Numbered from the stretch's first letter, positions 1 to 8,024 are shown. The stretch is DNA of 17,315 nt from Bacteroidales bacterium (GCA_012518155.1 JAAYTC010000080.1:1-17315), one strand, 5' to 3'. Translations and numbers: made by a program. The notes: generated from the sequence alone by a model not told the origin.

Positions 1-2
1 CC

Positions 3-326
3 CCCGCGACCATTGCCGAGGTGTTGACCAAGCCCGATTCCAGCACAGACTACTTTATGGTGTCCGGTGAAATTACTGAGATTGACAATCCGACATACGG
101 TAATGTCTATTTGAAGGACGGTGAAAGTGAAATTTACGTGTATGGCGTGTACCCGGGGTACGGCGCCACCGGCGATTTTAGAAAAGACCTGCTGGAAACC
201 AAGGGAATTAAGGTAGGAGACCAACTAACCGTTATTGGCACGAAGACCACTTATACAAATAGTGCAGGCGTATCAACAATTCAGCTAACGAATGGTATCT
301 ACTTCAGCCACGAGAGTCCCCAATAG
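3..326 (+). CDS. C-terminal fragment of an OB-fold-like domain protein (5' end outside window)
   Basis: The frame is open from the first bases of the window to a TAG at 324-326, so this is the end of a longer protein, not a gene starting at the internal GTG (21). The visible part has the pattern of OB-fold-like domains found at the C-terminus of many Bacteroidetes secreted or lipoproteins: an entry segment ATIAEVL, then YFMVSGEITEI, TYGNVYLKDG, EIYVYGVY and a late GIKVGDQLTVIG strand. The order of short beta strands separated by Gly/Asp turns supports a small beta barrel. The role of the whole protein cannot be told because its N-terminal part is missing. It is followed directly by a strong terminator, so it is transcriptionally separate from the sigma factor gene downstream. 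The family placement is from memory of similar sequences. Confidence 0.7.
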   Translation, partial: PATIAEVLTKPDSSTDYFMVSGEITEIDNPTYGNVYLKDGESEIYVYGVYPGYGATGDFRKDLLETKGIKVGDQLTVIGTKTTYTNSAGVSTIQLTNGIYFSHESPQ

Positions 327-372
327 GTGATTTAATATTATACCGTGCGAGATACATCGTGCGGCAGTGATC

Positions 373-414
373 AAAGCCGTGTAACAAAAAGGCGTTACAC
401 GGCTTTCCTGTTTT
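373..414 (+). terminator. Intrinsic terminator after the OB-fold protein gene
   Basis: A perfect 13-bp inverted repeat (373-385 with 394-406, arms aaagccgtgtaac and gttacacggcttt) has an 8-base loop and is followed by a T-rich run ending in tttt at 411-414. It begins 46 bases after the stop codon of the upstream gene. Confidence 0.85.
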
Positions 415-566
415 CGTACTTTCTCCGTACCATCTCCGCTTCCTCCTTATCTGTTTATAAGGGGGATATAAGGAGGCAATAAGGAGGATATAAGGAGGCA
501 CCGGCCCAGATACAGCGAAGGTAGTACGAAAGTAGCACGAAGGTAGCACGATGGAGCCGTGCGAAA
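411..566. repeat. Array of 11-bp repeats in two outward-facing halves
   Basis: From 468 the sequence can be read in consecutive 11-bp units: ataaggaggca (468-478), ataaggaggat (479-489), ataaggaggca (490-500), then two diverged units, then agtacgaaagt (523-533), agcacgaaggt (534-544) and agcacgatgga (545-555). The part at 411-450 is the reverse complement of the same kind of unit (its minus strand reads ataaggaggaa, gcggagatggt, acggagaaagt, acgaaaa). The two halves face away from a centre near 455-460. There are no unique spacers, so this is not CRISPR. No protein-coding role is visible. Function is unknown; a protein-binding array, a folded RNA or a dispersed intergenic repeat family are all possible. 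Confidence 0.7.
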
Positions 567-606
567 GGTGCTTTCAGGGGGAGGGGAAATAAAATTCCCT
601 GAGTTC

Positions 607-638
607 TTGTTTTCAAAGAAAAAATGACGTTAATTTGT
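607..638 (+). promoter_or_regulatory. Candidate promoter for the sigma factor gene
   Basis: A TTG at 607-609 lies 21 bases upstream of TAATTTG at 631-637, close to the Bacteroidetes primary-sigma pattern TTTG-N19..21-TAnnTTTG but one base short in the -7 element. It is 44 bases upstream of the sigma factor ATG. The same -7 region, with its A-run, recurs at 16887-16906 upstream of another gene. Pattern match only. Confidence 0.4.
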
Positions 639-681
639 TATTTCATCTGCACGTGTGGAAAGGCCGATTACTTTAAATTAA

Positions 682-1284
682 ATGGTATTTAACGATATAA
701 ACTGGAAACAATTCATAGAAAAAGGAGACGAGACGTCTTTTTCAACCCTTTACAACCGATACGTGGACGATCTGTTCTCGTACGGGATGAGCCTTGGCTT
801 TCAGAAAGAGGCGTGCAAAGATGCCATTCAGGACACTTTTTACAAGCTCTATATTTCCCGCGCGAAATTGCGACATATAAGCAACGCGACTGCCTATATT
901 TTCAAGTCTTACAAGCATCGTCTTATCGATATGTACCGGGGCAGTATAAAAGGAGAATCGATCGAACCACTTACCGAAACGTTCGCGATGCAGGTAACGG
1001 CTCTCGATACCATGATCGATATTGAAAACACCCGATTATTAAAAGATAAAGTCGCGTCGCTTCTGGAAAGCCTTACCCCGAATCAACGCGAAGTAGTCTA
1101 CCTTAAATACATGATTGGCTTGCAGCATAAGGAGATAGGCGAAATTCTAGATATTCGCGAGGAATCGGCACGCAAGCTGCTGTACCGAAGCATGGAGAAA
1201 TTACGTGAACAAGTCACCCAAAAAGATTTTCTGGAGGCCTTCTCCGGGCTCGCGTTGCCCTTGTGGTTATCCGGAATCTTGTAA
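682..1284 (+). CDS. ECF-type RNA polymerase sigma-70 factor (FecI-like)
   Basis: A 200-residue alternative sigma factor that would direct RNA polymerase to the adjacent susC-type operon when freed from its anti-sigma factor. Region 2 spans about residues 19-87, including the core-binding stretch DAIQDTFYKLY (47-57) and the DNA-melting helix ending near YIFKSYKHRLIDMYR. Region 4 spans about 129-176 (LTPNQREVVYLKY, then a helix-turn-helix with HKEIGEILDI and SARKLLYRSMEKL). Length and domain order are normal for the ECF group of Bacteroidetes. The last 13 residues (GLALPLWLSGIL region) form a short hydrophobic tail. The ATG at 682 is the first in-frame start and sits 44 bases after a candidate promoter. 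The anti-sigma gene follows after 64 bases, and the pair precedes a SusC with an STN domain, the usual arrangement for FecI/FecR-type surface signalling. Confidence 0.93.
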   Translation: MVFNDINWKQFIEKGDETSFSTLYNRYVDDLFSYGMSLGFQKEACKDAIQDTFYKLYISRAKLRHISNATAYIFKSYKHRLIDMYRGSIKGESIEPLTETFAMQVTALDTMIDIENTRLLKDKVASLLESLTPNQREVVYLKYMIGLQHKEIGEILDIREESARKLLYRSMEKLREQVTQKDFLEAFSGLALPLWLSGIL

Positions 1285-1348
1285 AAAACCTGCACCACAA
1301 AACGTTCCGATTCACCAAATGTTAAATTTACCACTTTTTCATTTATTT

Positions 1349-2587
1349 ATGTCCACGAAAGATGAACTCGGCCGTCATTCTATAAAAAGCATCACTGTGA
1401 CGGATAAAAATCAGTTTTTTGAGAGCGCTCAAGATTTTCTCCTCGACGAAAAATTTATTCGTTGGAGGCTCTTCGATACAGAGGAATCGAACGAGTATTG
1501 GCGTGACTTCTTGGCGAGGAATCCTCACCTGCGAGCAGATGTGCAAAATGCAATCTCGCGCTTCGACGCGATTAAAATTAATCAGCACACGTTGCCCGAT
1601 GCGGAGAAAATGGAGGTCTACCAAAATGTTCTCGTCAAAATTGATCGTTACAAGAGAAATAAAAGGCGAGAGTTATCGCGACAAATCGGTTCGGTTGCCG
1701 CGGTATTTCTGATTGGCTTGTTGATGGTGCTGTATGTTACGCGCGACGGGGAGCCGGATGCGGTTGAAGTTTCCGCCACGGATGCTATCGTCGGCGAAAC
1801 ACTTCCGGATGAAGAGATTTACCTTTTGTCGGGGGATGAAAAAATAAGCATTGCCCATAAAGCACATATTGGCCTCACCGGGGAAGGAAAGGTTTTGGTA
1901 ACGGATAGCAGCGACACTCGAAAAGAGCTTCGGCTAGCAACTGCCGAGATAAACCGGCTGGTGGTGCCTTACGGGAAACGAACCAACGTAACGCTCTCCG
2001 ATGGAACGGAGGTTTGGTTGAATTCAGGTACGCGGCTCGACTTCCCCACCGAGTTCGTGGGCGATACGAGAGAAATTCACGTGAACGGCGAAATATTTAT
2101 CGACGTGGTGCATAATCCTGATATCCCCTTTATCGTGCATGCACAAGGCATGGGCATTCACGTGCAAGGCACCTCTTTTAATGTTTCGGCATATAACGAC
2201 GATCATAAAAAAACGGTGGTCCTGGTAAATGGAAAGGTGCACGTGGAAACCGAGGGGAAGGAGCGGGCCGAATTGTTGCCCAACGAAAAAATTGAGATGA
2301 TGGGAAATGAAATCACGAAAGAACCGGTCGACGTTTCGGAATACATTAGCTGGACAAAGGGGATATTGCAGTTCGATGAAGCACCTGTATCGGAGATTCT
2401 CAAGAAGATCGGAAGATACTATAACGTGCAGTTCGACGGTAACCCGGGAATCGAATTAAACGAGATCAGCTGTTCGGGCAAACTGTTTCTGTCAAACAAC
2501 CTCGATAGCGTGATGACCTCCATGTCGGTTATTTCATCCACCGTGTATAAAAGAGAAAACAATACCATTCATATAACTAAAAAATAG
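1349..2587 (+). CDS. FecR-like anti-sigma factor, single-pass inner-membrane protein
   Basis: Predicted to hold the upstream sigma factor inactive in the cytoplasm and to receive a signal in the periplasm from the STN domain of the SusC-like receptor. Numbered from the ATG at 1349 (412 residues): cytoplasmic N-terminal part with the family-typical stretch SNEYWRDFLARNPHLRADV; one transmembrane helix at about 115-131 (SVAAVFLIGLLMVLYV) preceded by Arg/Lys; periplasmic FecR domain at about 202-300 (VPYGKRTNVTLSDGTEVWLN, then HVNGEIFIDV and VQGTSFNVSAY); and a C-terminal DUF4974-type domain from about 340 (FDEAPVSEILKKIGRYYNV) to the end. The frame is open further upstream, to 1205 inside the sigma gene, but family alignment does not need that extension. 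The ATG at 1319 is a second possible start. The gene ends in TAG followed at once by another TAG. Confidence 0.9.
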   Translation: MSTKDELGRHSIKSITVTDKNQFFESAQDFLLDEKFIRWRLFDTEESNEYWRDFLARNPHLRADVQNAISRFDAIKINQHTLPDAEKMEVYQNVLVKIDRYKRNKRRELSRQIGSVAAVFLIGLLMVLYVTRDGEPDAVEVSATDAIVGETLPDEEIYLLSGDEKISIAHKAHIGLTGEGKVLVTDSSDTRKELRLATAEINRLVVPYGKRTNVTLSDGTEVWLNSGTRLDFPTEFVGDTREIHVNGEIFIDVVHNPDIPFIVHAQGMGIHVQGTSFNVSAYNDDHKKTVVLVNGKVHVETEGKERAELLPNEKIEMMGNEITKEPVDVSEYISWTKGILQFDEAPVSEILKKIGRYYNVQFDGNPGIELNEISCSGKLFLSNNLDSVMTSMSVISSTVYKRENNTIHITKK

Positions 2588-2623
2588 TAGATGCCTATGA
2601 GATAAGGAACCCGATAAAAAAAA

Positions 2624-2653
2624 GATCGGACGATGTTGCCACATTGCCCGATC
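2624..2653. other. Hairpin between anti-sigma and susC genes
   Basis: An inverted repeat of 13 positions (2624-2636 with 2641-2653; gatcggacgatgt against acattgcccgatc) with one mismatch, one wobble pair and a 4-base loop. On the + strand no T-run follows, so it is a weak terminator there. On the minus strand it is followed by eight T, the form of an intrinsic terminator, although no minus-strand gene is seen. It could lower readthrough from the sigma/anti-sigma pair into susC or protect an mRNA end. Confidence 0.45.
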
Positions 2654-2717
2654 ACAAGGAAATTAATCCACAACGAATTATCAATTAGTATGTAAAACTA
2701 AAATCCATTACAAATGT

Positions 2718-4451
2718 ATGAAAGAAATAATTAAACCTAGCTTACTTGCATCGAAAAAATGCAATAGAGCCCTAAAAATCATGAAGATTTCGATGTTGTT
2801 ATTTTTTCTCTGCCTCTTTTCAATCACGGCAGAGAACACCTATTCCCAACAAGCGGAGCTCACGTTGGAGGTGAGAAATGTGACCCTGAAAGAGGCCATT
2901 TCAGAAATTGAGAGAACAAGCGATTACGTGTTCCTTATTACCAATGAGGCGGCGGCGGAACTGAACAAACAGACGAGCCTTCGCGCGAATAAGGAGTCGA
3001 TTCACACGATTCTAGAGTCCCTTCTGGAGGACACGAACTTGGGATATACCGTGGTTGAGAGACAAGTATCGGTGTATAAAAGCGAGTCGTTGAAAGCAGA
3101 AGAGGCTTCCGTGAATAAAATAAGAGAGATTCAACAGCAAAAAAGAACCGTTAGCGGACAAGTTGTCGACGCGTACGGCATCGCGATTATCGGTGCGAAC
3201 ATTGTAGAGCAAGGAACCACCAATGGTACAGTGACCGATATGGATGGAAATTTCTCGTTGAGCGTGGCCGACAACGCCACACTGAGTGTATCGTACATCG
3301 GGTACGTTACGCAAGATGTAGCTACCGCGGGAATGACCACCCTAAATATCGTGCTTCAAGAAGATACAGAAGCTTTGGATGAGGTGGTGGTAGTTGGGTA
3401 CGGTACCCAGCGGAAAGTAAACCTTACCGGGGCGGTAGGCGTGGTAAGCGGTGAAGAGATATCTTCAAGAGCAACCACCGACGTGCTGAGCGCGATGCAG
3501 GGGCAAATGCCGGGAGTTACTGTATTGCGGTCGAGCGGTAAACCGGGCTCGGAGACGGGCGGTACCTCCGCTATCCGTATACGGGGATTTTCGTCGTCGA
3601 ACGAGGCGCATGCCTTGGTGTTGATTGATGGAATCGAAGGTAACCTGGAAACGTTGAATGCCGGTGATATCGAATCGATTTCGGTACTGAAAGACGCGGC
3701 ATCGGCTTCTATTTACGGGGCACGTGCAGCCGCGGGTGTTATCTTGGTGACGACCAAAAAAGGTGCTCAACAACGCGCACGGGTCTCCTATAATGGGTCG
3801 TTCGGTATCAACACGCCGGGGAACATGCCTAAACGGATACCGGTGTGGGAAGAGATTGATATCATCAACTTGATGCGTTCGAATAACTCGGGTACGCCCG
3901 CGAGAAACGAAGAGCAAACTTCGTGGATGTCGAATCCCAACATCGCGTATACTCCCAATGGGGCACGTTATACTTTTCAAGGAAATACCAACTGGCTGGC
4001 CGAAGGCGCAAACGAATATTCTACCCAGCAGACGCACACGGTGTCGGTTACCGGTGGGAGCGAAAAAACGCAATATTTTGTTTCGGGGGGATTTTATAAG
4101 AACAATGGGTTGCTTAAATACGGGCCGGACGACTTTAACCGGGTAAACCTCCGTACTACTTTGAATACCGAGATCAACGATTACGTCGATTTCAATATCA
4201 ATGCCTCCTACGAGGGCACCGTTCAGAGGGAAAATCCTTACGGGGCGGAGAATGTCTTCGGGTTGCTGTACAACAACCTGGGATGGCAAACAGTTTACCT
4301 GCCGGAGTACGACACGAACTATGGCGTGAATCCCTACAATACCGACTATCAACGAAATCCCATCTCGATCATGAAAGAGGGGGGCGAGAACAGAAGACAA
4401 CGTCAATATTTTTCAGGGATTGCCAATATTCACGTGAAAAATCTGGTATAG
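2718..4451 (+). CDS. SusC-like receptor, N-terminal part: signal peptide, STN, CarboxypepD-like, plug, first barrel strands
   Basis: These 577 residues contain, in order: a long positively charged leader and signal peptide (hydrophobic core MLLFFLCLFSIT, ending near NTYSQ at about 44); an STN domain at about 45-124 (LTLEVRNVTLKEAISEIERT), which contacts FecR-type proteins in the periplasm; a CarboxypepD-regulatory-like beta-sandwich domain at about 144-216 (TVSGQVVDAYGIAIIGANIV, then GTVTDMDGNFSLSV); a TonB-box/linker region DEVVVVGYGTQRK at about 221-233; and a plug domain at about 234-350 with the SusC hallmarks AIRIRGF, VLIDGIEG and ASIYGARAAAGVILVTTKKG. The first barrel strands follow until the TAG. 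If translation stops here, the product has a sensor and plug but an incomplete barrel and should not be a working transporter. Confidence 0.88.
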   Translation: MKEIIKPSLLASKKCNRALKIMKISMLLFFLCLFSITAENTYSQQAELTLEVRNVTLKEAISEIERTSDYVFLITNEAAAELNKQTSLRANKESIHTILESLLEDTNLGYTVVERQVSVYKSESLKAEEASVNKIREIQQQKRTVSGQVVDAYGIAIIGANIVEQGTTNGTVTDMDGNFSLSVADNATLSVSYIGYVTQDVATAGMTTLNIVLQEDTEALDEVVVVGYGTQRKVNLTGAVGVVSGEEISSRATTDVLSAMQGQMPGVTVLRSSGKPGSETGGTSAIRIRGFSSSNEAHALVLIDGIEGNLETLNAGDIESISVLKDAASASIYGARAAAGVILVTTKKGAQQRARVSYNGSFGINTPGNMPKRIPVWEEIDIINLMRSNNSGTPARNEEQTSWMSNPNIAYTPNGARYTFQGNTNWLAEGANEYSTQQTHTVSVTGGSEKTQYFVSGGFYKNNGLLKYGPDDFNRVNLRTTLNTEINDYVDFNINASYEGTVQRENPYGAENVFGLLYNNLGWQTVYLPEYDTNYGVNPYNTDYQRNPISIMKEGGENRRQRQYFSGIANIHVKNLV

Positions 4452-4472
4452 GGCTTAACGCTTGACTTAAAC

Positions 4473-6197
4473 ATGTCGCGTCGCGCCGGTTTCGCGAACC
4501 AAGATGTGGAGCGGCCGCTGCTTTTCTCTAACGGGAGAAACGGATCGGAACGTCCTGCTTACCACGTGAACAACCCGCAAAGTGTACAGAAGGTTAGAAG
4601 CCTCAGTTACCAAGATAAGTTCGAGGCACTGGTGAATTACGACTGGAGAGGCGATGACCACCATTTTCATGTGTTAGGGGGAGCTTCGTACGAGCAGTAC
4701 CTCAATGATCAGATCAGTGGGACGGCTCGAAACGGTGTGTCGAACAACTTCTTTAGCTTCAATTTTTACGACAATAGCTTGGCGACCAATTCGGTACTGA
4801 GCGACCTTATTCAGCCCTGGAAGATGGCTTCACTGTTTGGCCGTGTTAATTACGATTATGCCGATCGCTACCTCCTGGAGGCTACCGTCCGCTACGATGG
4901 AAGTTCGAGGCTGGCACCGGGTAACCGTTGGGGCGTGTTCCCTTCGATTTCGGGCGCGTGGCGCATCAGCGAAGAGGCGTTTTTCGAGAGCGCACGCGAT
5001 AAAGTGGATAACCTGAAGCTACGGGCTTCGTGGGGACAGTTGGGTAACAGTACGGTACTCAGAAACGATTTTTATCCCTACATCGGCTTGGTGTCTTCGG
5101 GCACTCATTTTGGAGTTCCCTACTATTATCAAGATAAAATGATTTCGTCGGATATCACGTGGGAGACCGTAACGTCGACCAACGTGGGGGTGGACCTGGG
5201 ATTCCTGAGGAATCGATTAAATGTTACCGCCGATTACTACTGGAAGAAGAACAACGATATGTTGTCGCAAGCAACGATGGGTAACCTAAATGGCTATCCA
5301 CAAAACAAATTGCCTTTCGAGAACGTGGGTATCCTGAAAGTATGGGGATGGGAAATATCGGTCGACTGGCGTGATCAGATTGGAGATGTGACCTATCAGG
5401 TGGGGCTTAGCATCGATGATAGTAAAAACGAACTGGTTAAATACCAAGGGGCGAGTTCTATCAGCGCGGGTACCATTGCAAGATTGGAGGGATATCCTCT
5501 TAGAACGATTTGGGGATACCAAACCGATGGTTTCTGGAGCAGCCGCCAAGAGTACTTGGATTATAAAGCTGCGAACCCGGGATATGAATCATACGATTGG
5601 GACGCTCGACTGGACGGTGGCGACGTGCGCTACGTGGCACAAGGGAACCCCGACCACCGGATAGGTGTTGGTGGAGGTACTCCCGACGATCCCGGCGACT
5701 TGATTTTTCTCGGAAACGAGAACCCGCGTTACATGTACGGGTTTAATTTGGGCCTGCAATGGAAAGATTTCGATTTCTCCATGTTCTGGCAAGGCGTGGC
5801 GAAGAGAAAGTACGTGGTGCACAACGATATTTTTTATCCTGTAAACTACGACAGAACACCGCACTCCGAACTCATTCGCTTGGGTTACTGGACAGAGGAG
5901 ACGCCGGATGCCTATTTTGCAAAGCTCGTTGAATACCAAACGTACAACTACCAAGTGTCGGACCGGTGGGTACAAAATGGTGCTTACCTGCGACTCAAAA
6001 ACGTTCAGCTGGGTTACACGATTCCGGTACCGGAAAATATCCTGCAGTCGTTACGAGTATACGTGATGGGTAATGATGTGTGGGAATACACGAAAGCGAA
6101 ATTTAAGGCGCTTGACCCGGAGGTGAGCAATAATAAAAATAGGAACTATTACCCGTTCTTCCGCACGTGGACAATGGGCGTTAGTTTAACATTTTAA
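4473..6197 (+). CDS. SusC-like receptor, C-terminal beta-barrel part
   Basis: This frame continues the receptor after the TAG. The ATG at 4473 is simply the first in-frame one; homologous sequence begins at 4452. The 574 residues are barrel strands and loops of the SusC family, for example LFGRVNYDYADRYLLEATVR, GSSRLAPGNRWGVFPSISGA, LRASWGQLGNS, NVGVDLGFLRNRLNVTADYY, and a final strand FFRTWTMGVSLTF ending in Phe, the usual outer-membrane insertion signal. Without the N-terminal part there is no signal peptide, plug or TonB box, so it is not expected to be exported if made separately. The susD-like gene follows 12 bases after the stop, as is normal for the pair. Confidence 0.85.
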   Translation: MSRRAGFANQDVERPLLFSNGRNGSERPAYHVNNPQSVQKVRSLSYQDKFEALVNYDWRGDDHHFHVLGGASYEQYLNDQISGTARNGVSNNFFSFNFYDNSLATNSVLSDLIQPWKMASLFGRVNYDYADRYLLEATVRYDGSSRLAPGNRWGVFPSISGAWRISEEAFFESARDKVDNLKLRASWGQLGNSTVLRNDFYPYIGLVSSGTHFGVPYYYQDKMISSDITWETVTSTNVGVDLGFLRNRLNVTADYYWKKNNDMLSQATMGNLNGYPQNKLPFENVGILKVWGWEISVDWRDQIGDVTYQVGLSIDDSKNELVKYQGASSISAGTIARLEGYPLRTIWGYQTDGFWSSRQEYLDYKAANPGYESYDWDARLDGGDVRYVAQGNPDHRIGVGGGTPDDPGDLIFLGNENPRYMYGFNLGLQWKDFDFSMFWQGVAKRKYVVHNDIFYPVNYDRTPHSELIRLGYWTEETPDAYFAKLVEYQTYNYQVSDRWVQNGAYLRLKNVQLGYTIPVPENILQSLRVYVMGNDVWEYTKAKFKALDPEVSNNKNRNYYPFFRTWTMGVSLTF

Positions 6198-6209
6198 CAG
6201 TATTGAAAC

Positions 6210-8024
6210 ATGAAAAAAATCATATATATTCTCAGTGTATGTTTTATGGTAGTTGCATGGACAGGATGTGACGAACTATTAGACGTGACCCCGCAAACAG
6301 ACTTCTCGGACGTGGATTTCTGGAAATCGGAGAACGATTTGAAAGGAGCCACTATGCGGCTGTACCAACAGTTGCCATTTCTTACTCAGGATCAACGTGC
6401 CGACGAGTGGGTGAGCCGGAACGCGAATTCTATCAGTATGGGAAGTAGGCCGATACCTACCACTTCAGGCGACTGGACCGATAATTACCAACGTATTTTC
6501 GCAACCAATAACATTCTTGAAAAGGCTGTGAACGCGCCGATAGATGAACAGATTATTAATAAATACTTGGCCCAGGCCCGTTTCTTTCGGGCATGGTATT
6601 ATTTCGACCTGGTATCGAAGTATGGTGATGTGCCGCTGGTATTGAAAACGTTCAAAAGTACAGCGGATCCGGACCTGAAAATGGGGCGTGCCCCGCGAGC
6701 AGACGTGATACAGCAAATTTACGACGACCTGGAGTTTGCAGCAGAGTGGTTGCCTACTCGCGCGGACATGGAATCGGTCGTCGACGAATTTGAACGCCGA
6801 TTCGTAACGCGCTCTTCGGCTTTAGGGCTTATGGTACGCGTAGGTTTACGAGAAGGTACCATGCTGAAATTTCATGGCATGGGCAGCGACTCGGAATGGA
6901 GGAGCCACTTGCAAAAAAGTATCGATGCCTTTAACCTACTCAAGGCCGAAGGCCATGAGCTGTATACCGAAGGAGGTCCCTCGGTGGCATACCAGGCAAT
7001 GTTCTTGGATGAAAGCAATAGCACGAATAAAGAAATTATATTCGCGAAGGCGTATGGCCCGAACGAAACCACAGGTTCGAGCGCGGTATTGCATAACTTC
7101 ACCGCCGGAACCGCGATGGGGGTTCAATTAAGCCGTACGATGATTGATACCTACCTCTACGCGGATGGGCTGCCTCGCGAGAAATCGAGCTTGGTGGTGG
7201 CCAACGAAACCTCGTTCAATCACGTGTTTGGGTATGAAAGCGATGGTGTGACACGCCTTGCAGGTGGCATAGGCGAGCGCGACCCGCGTTTGGAATTGTC
7301 TATTTGGCGGGTATTCGATCCCCAAGACACCGAAGAAGCTACCGTGGCCGGCAAACGAATAGGATTTCTCCTCTGTGGAACAGGTCCGTACAGGCCAGAC
7401 ATGGCGAGGAGAAATGCCTCGGTAGGGTATACCGCTAAAAAAATATTCGTTGGTTCGCTCTATAACAAGGACGACACCGACCTGATCCATATTCGGTGGG
7501 GGGAGATGTTGATCGCCTACGCGGAAGCGCTCTACGAATTGAACGGGTCGATTACTGATGCTCAGCTGGATGAAACGGTGAATGCATTACGTGCCCGAGT
7601 GGGATTCGATGCACGGCTCACGAACGCGTTCGTGAACGCGAACGGGTTAGATATGAGGGAAGAGATTCGCCGGGAGCGACAAGTGGAGCTGATGGGCGAG
7701 AACCATCGCTACGACGACCTTATTCGTTGGAAAACGGCCGAAACGGTGTTGCCTAAAGCATGGTTGGGTTGCAAGTTTATCGCAAGCGAAACCAATGATG
7801 GCGAACAGTTGGCGGTTGACCCCACCTTTACCTCACGACTCACGGATGAGGAAGGTAAGTTAGATGGCGTGCAGGAATACGGTTATCCGGAACTCCATAT
7901 CTATGTTTACCAACGTTCAACCGAGCGTCGTTTCGATCCTGCAAAGGATTATTTCTATCCGATTCCAACCTACGAGATTGGCCAGTCTGACGGAAATATT
8001 GAACAAAATCCCGGATGGCGTTAA
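6210..8024 (+). CDS. SusD/RagB-family glycan-binding outer-membrane lipoprotein
   Basis: A 604-residue surface lipoprotein that would form the lid of the SusC channel and capture oligosaccharides. A lipoprotein signal peptide ends at Cys20 (WTGC, with Trp at an unusual position for the lipobox). The residues after it (DELLDV) are acidic, which in Bacteroidetes fits export to the cell surface. The SusD-like N-terminal TPR region includes YLAQARFFRAWYYFDLVSKY at about 117-136 followed by GDVPLV. The C-terminal SusD_RagB region includes EIRRERQVELMGENHRYDDL at about 485-504 and the closing block YFYPIPTYEIGQSDGNIEQN before PGWR. Length is in the usual range. It lies 12 bases after the SusC-like gene and 30 bases before the small lipoprotein gene, so the three are probably one transcript; the upstream amber codon may reduce its expression through polarity. 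Confidence 0.95.
   Translation: MKKIIYILSVCFMVVAWTGCDELLDVTPQTDFSDVDFWKSENDLKGATMRLYQQLPFLTQDQRADEWVSRNANSISMGSRPIPTTSGDWTDNYQRIFATNNILEKAVNAPIDEQIINKYLAQARFFRAWYYFDLVSKYGDVPLVLKTFKSTADPDLKMGRAPRADVIQQIYDDLEFAAEWLPTRADMESVVDEFERRFVTRSSALGLMVRVGLREGTMLKFHGMGSDSEWRSHLQKSIDAFNLLKAEGHELYTEGGPSVAYQAMFLDESNSTNKEIIFAKAYGPNETTGSSAVLHNFTAGTAMGVQLSRTMIDTYLYADGLPREKSSLVVANETSFNHVFGYESDGVTRLAGGIGERDPRLELSIWRVFDPQDTEEATVAGKRIGFLLCGTGPYRPDMARRNASVGYTAKKIFVGSLYNKDDTDLIHIRWGEMLIAYAEALYELNGSITDAQLDETVNALRARVGFDARLTNAFVNANGLDMREEIRRERQVELMGENHRYDDLIRWKTAETVLPKAWLGCKFIASETNDGEQLAVDPTFTSRLTDEEGKLDGVQEYGYPELHIYVYQRSTERRFDPAKDYFYPIPTYEIGQSDGNIEQNPGWR

Larger units (their letters stand above)
2718..6197 (+). pseudogene. 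SusC-family TonB-dependent transducer gene with one in-frame amber codon
   Basis: Read as one unit this is an 1159-codon SusC/RagA-family outer-membrane receptor that would import oligosaccharides using TonB energy and signal through the FecR/ECF pair upstream. TAG at 4449-4451 interrupts it, but the frame before and after is identical and the flanking residues join without loss (NIHVKNLV, stop, GLTLDLNMSR), at a place where SusC proteins have a barrel strand containing a GLxL motif. One base change in AAG, CAG, GAG or another near-cognate codon would explain it. TAG is also the normal stop of the OB-fold, fecR-like, fabH and era genes in this window, so general reading of TAG as an amino acid is unlikely. 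Full-length family members are about 1000-1150 residues, so nothing else is missing. Either a recent nonsense mutation or a sequencing or assembly error; the sequence cannot separate these. Confidence 0.85.

Noticed and set aside
304..549. 81-codon minus-strand frame over the terminator and 11-bp array
   Set aside because: It runs through the inverted repeats and the array and its composition reflects them; no family features or start context.
468..566. CRISPR array
   Set aside because: Units are 11 bp, directly adjacent, and have no unique spacers; no cas genes nearby.
1205..1348. Extended start of the anti-sigma factor inside the sigma gene
   Set aside because: The extra residues are out-of-frame reading of the sigma factor end and match no FecR family feature; ATG 1349 or 1319 gives a normal protein.
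3465..4406. Long open frame on the minus strand (313 codons) opposite the susC plug and barrel
   Set aside because: The plus strand encodes clear SusC domains over the whole stretch; the minus translation has no recognisable motif, and such shadows are common opposite this gene family.
2718..6197. Reading TAG as an amino acid across the whole genome
   Set aside because: TAG is the natural end of the OB-fold fragment (324-326), the fecR-like gene (2585-2587, followed by another TAG), fabH (14415-14417) and era (15322-15324), each at the expected family length.
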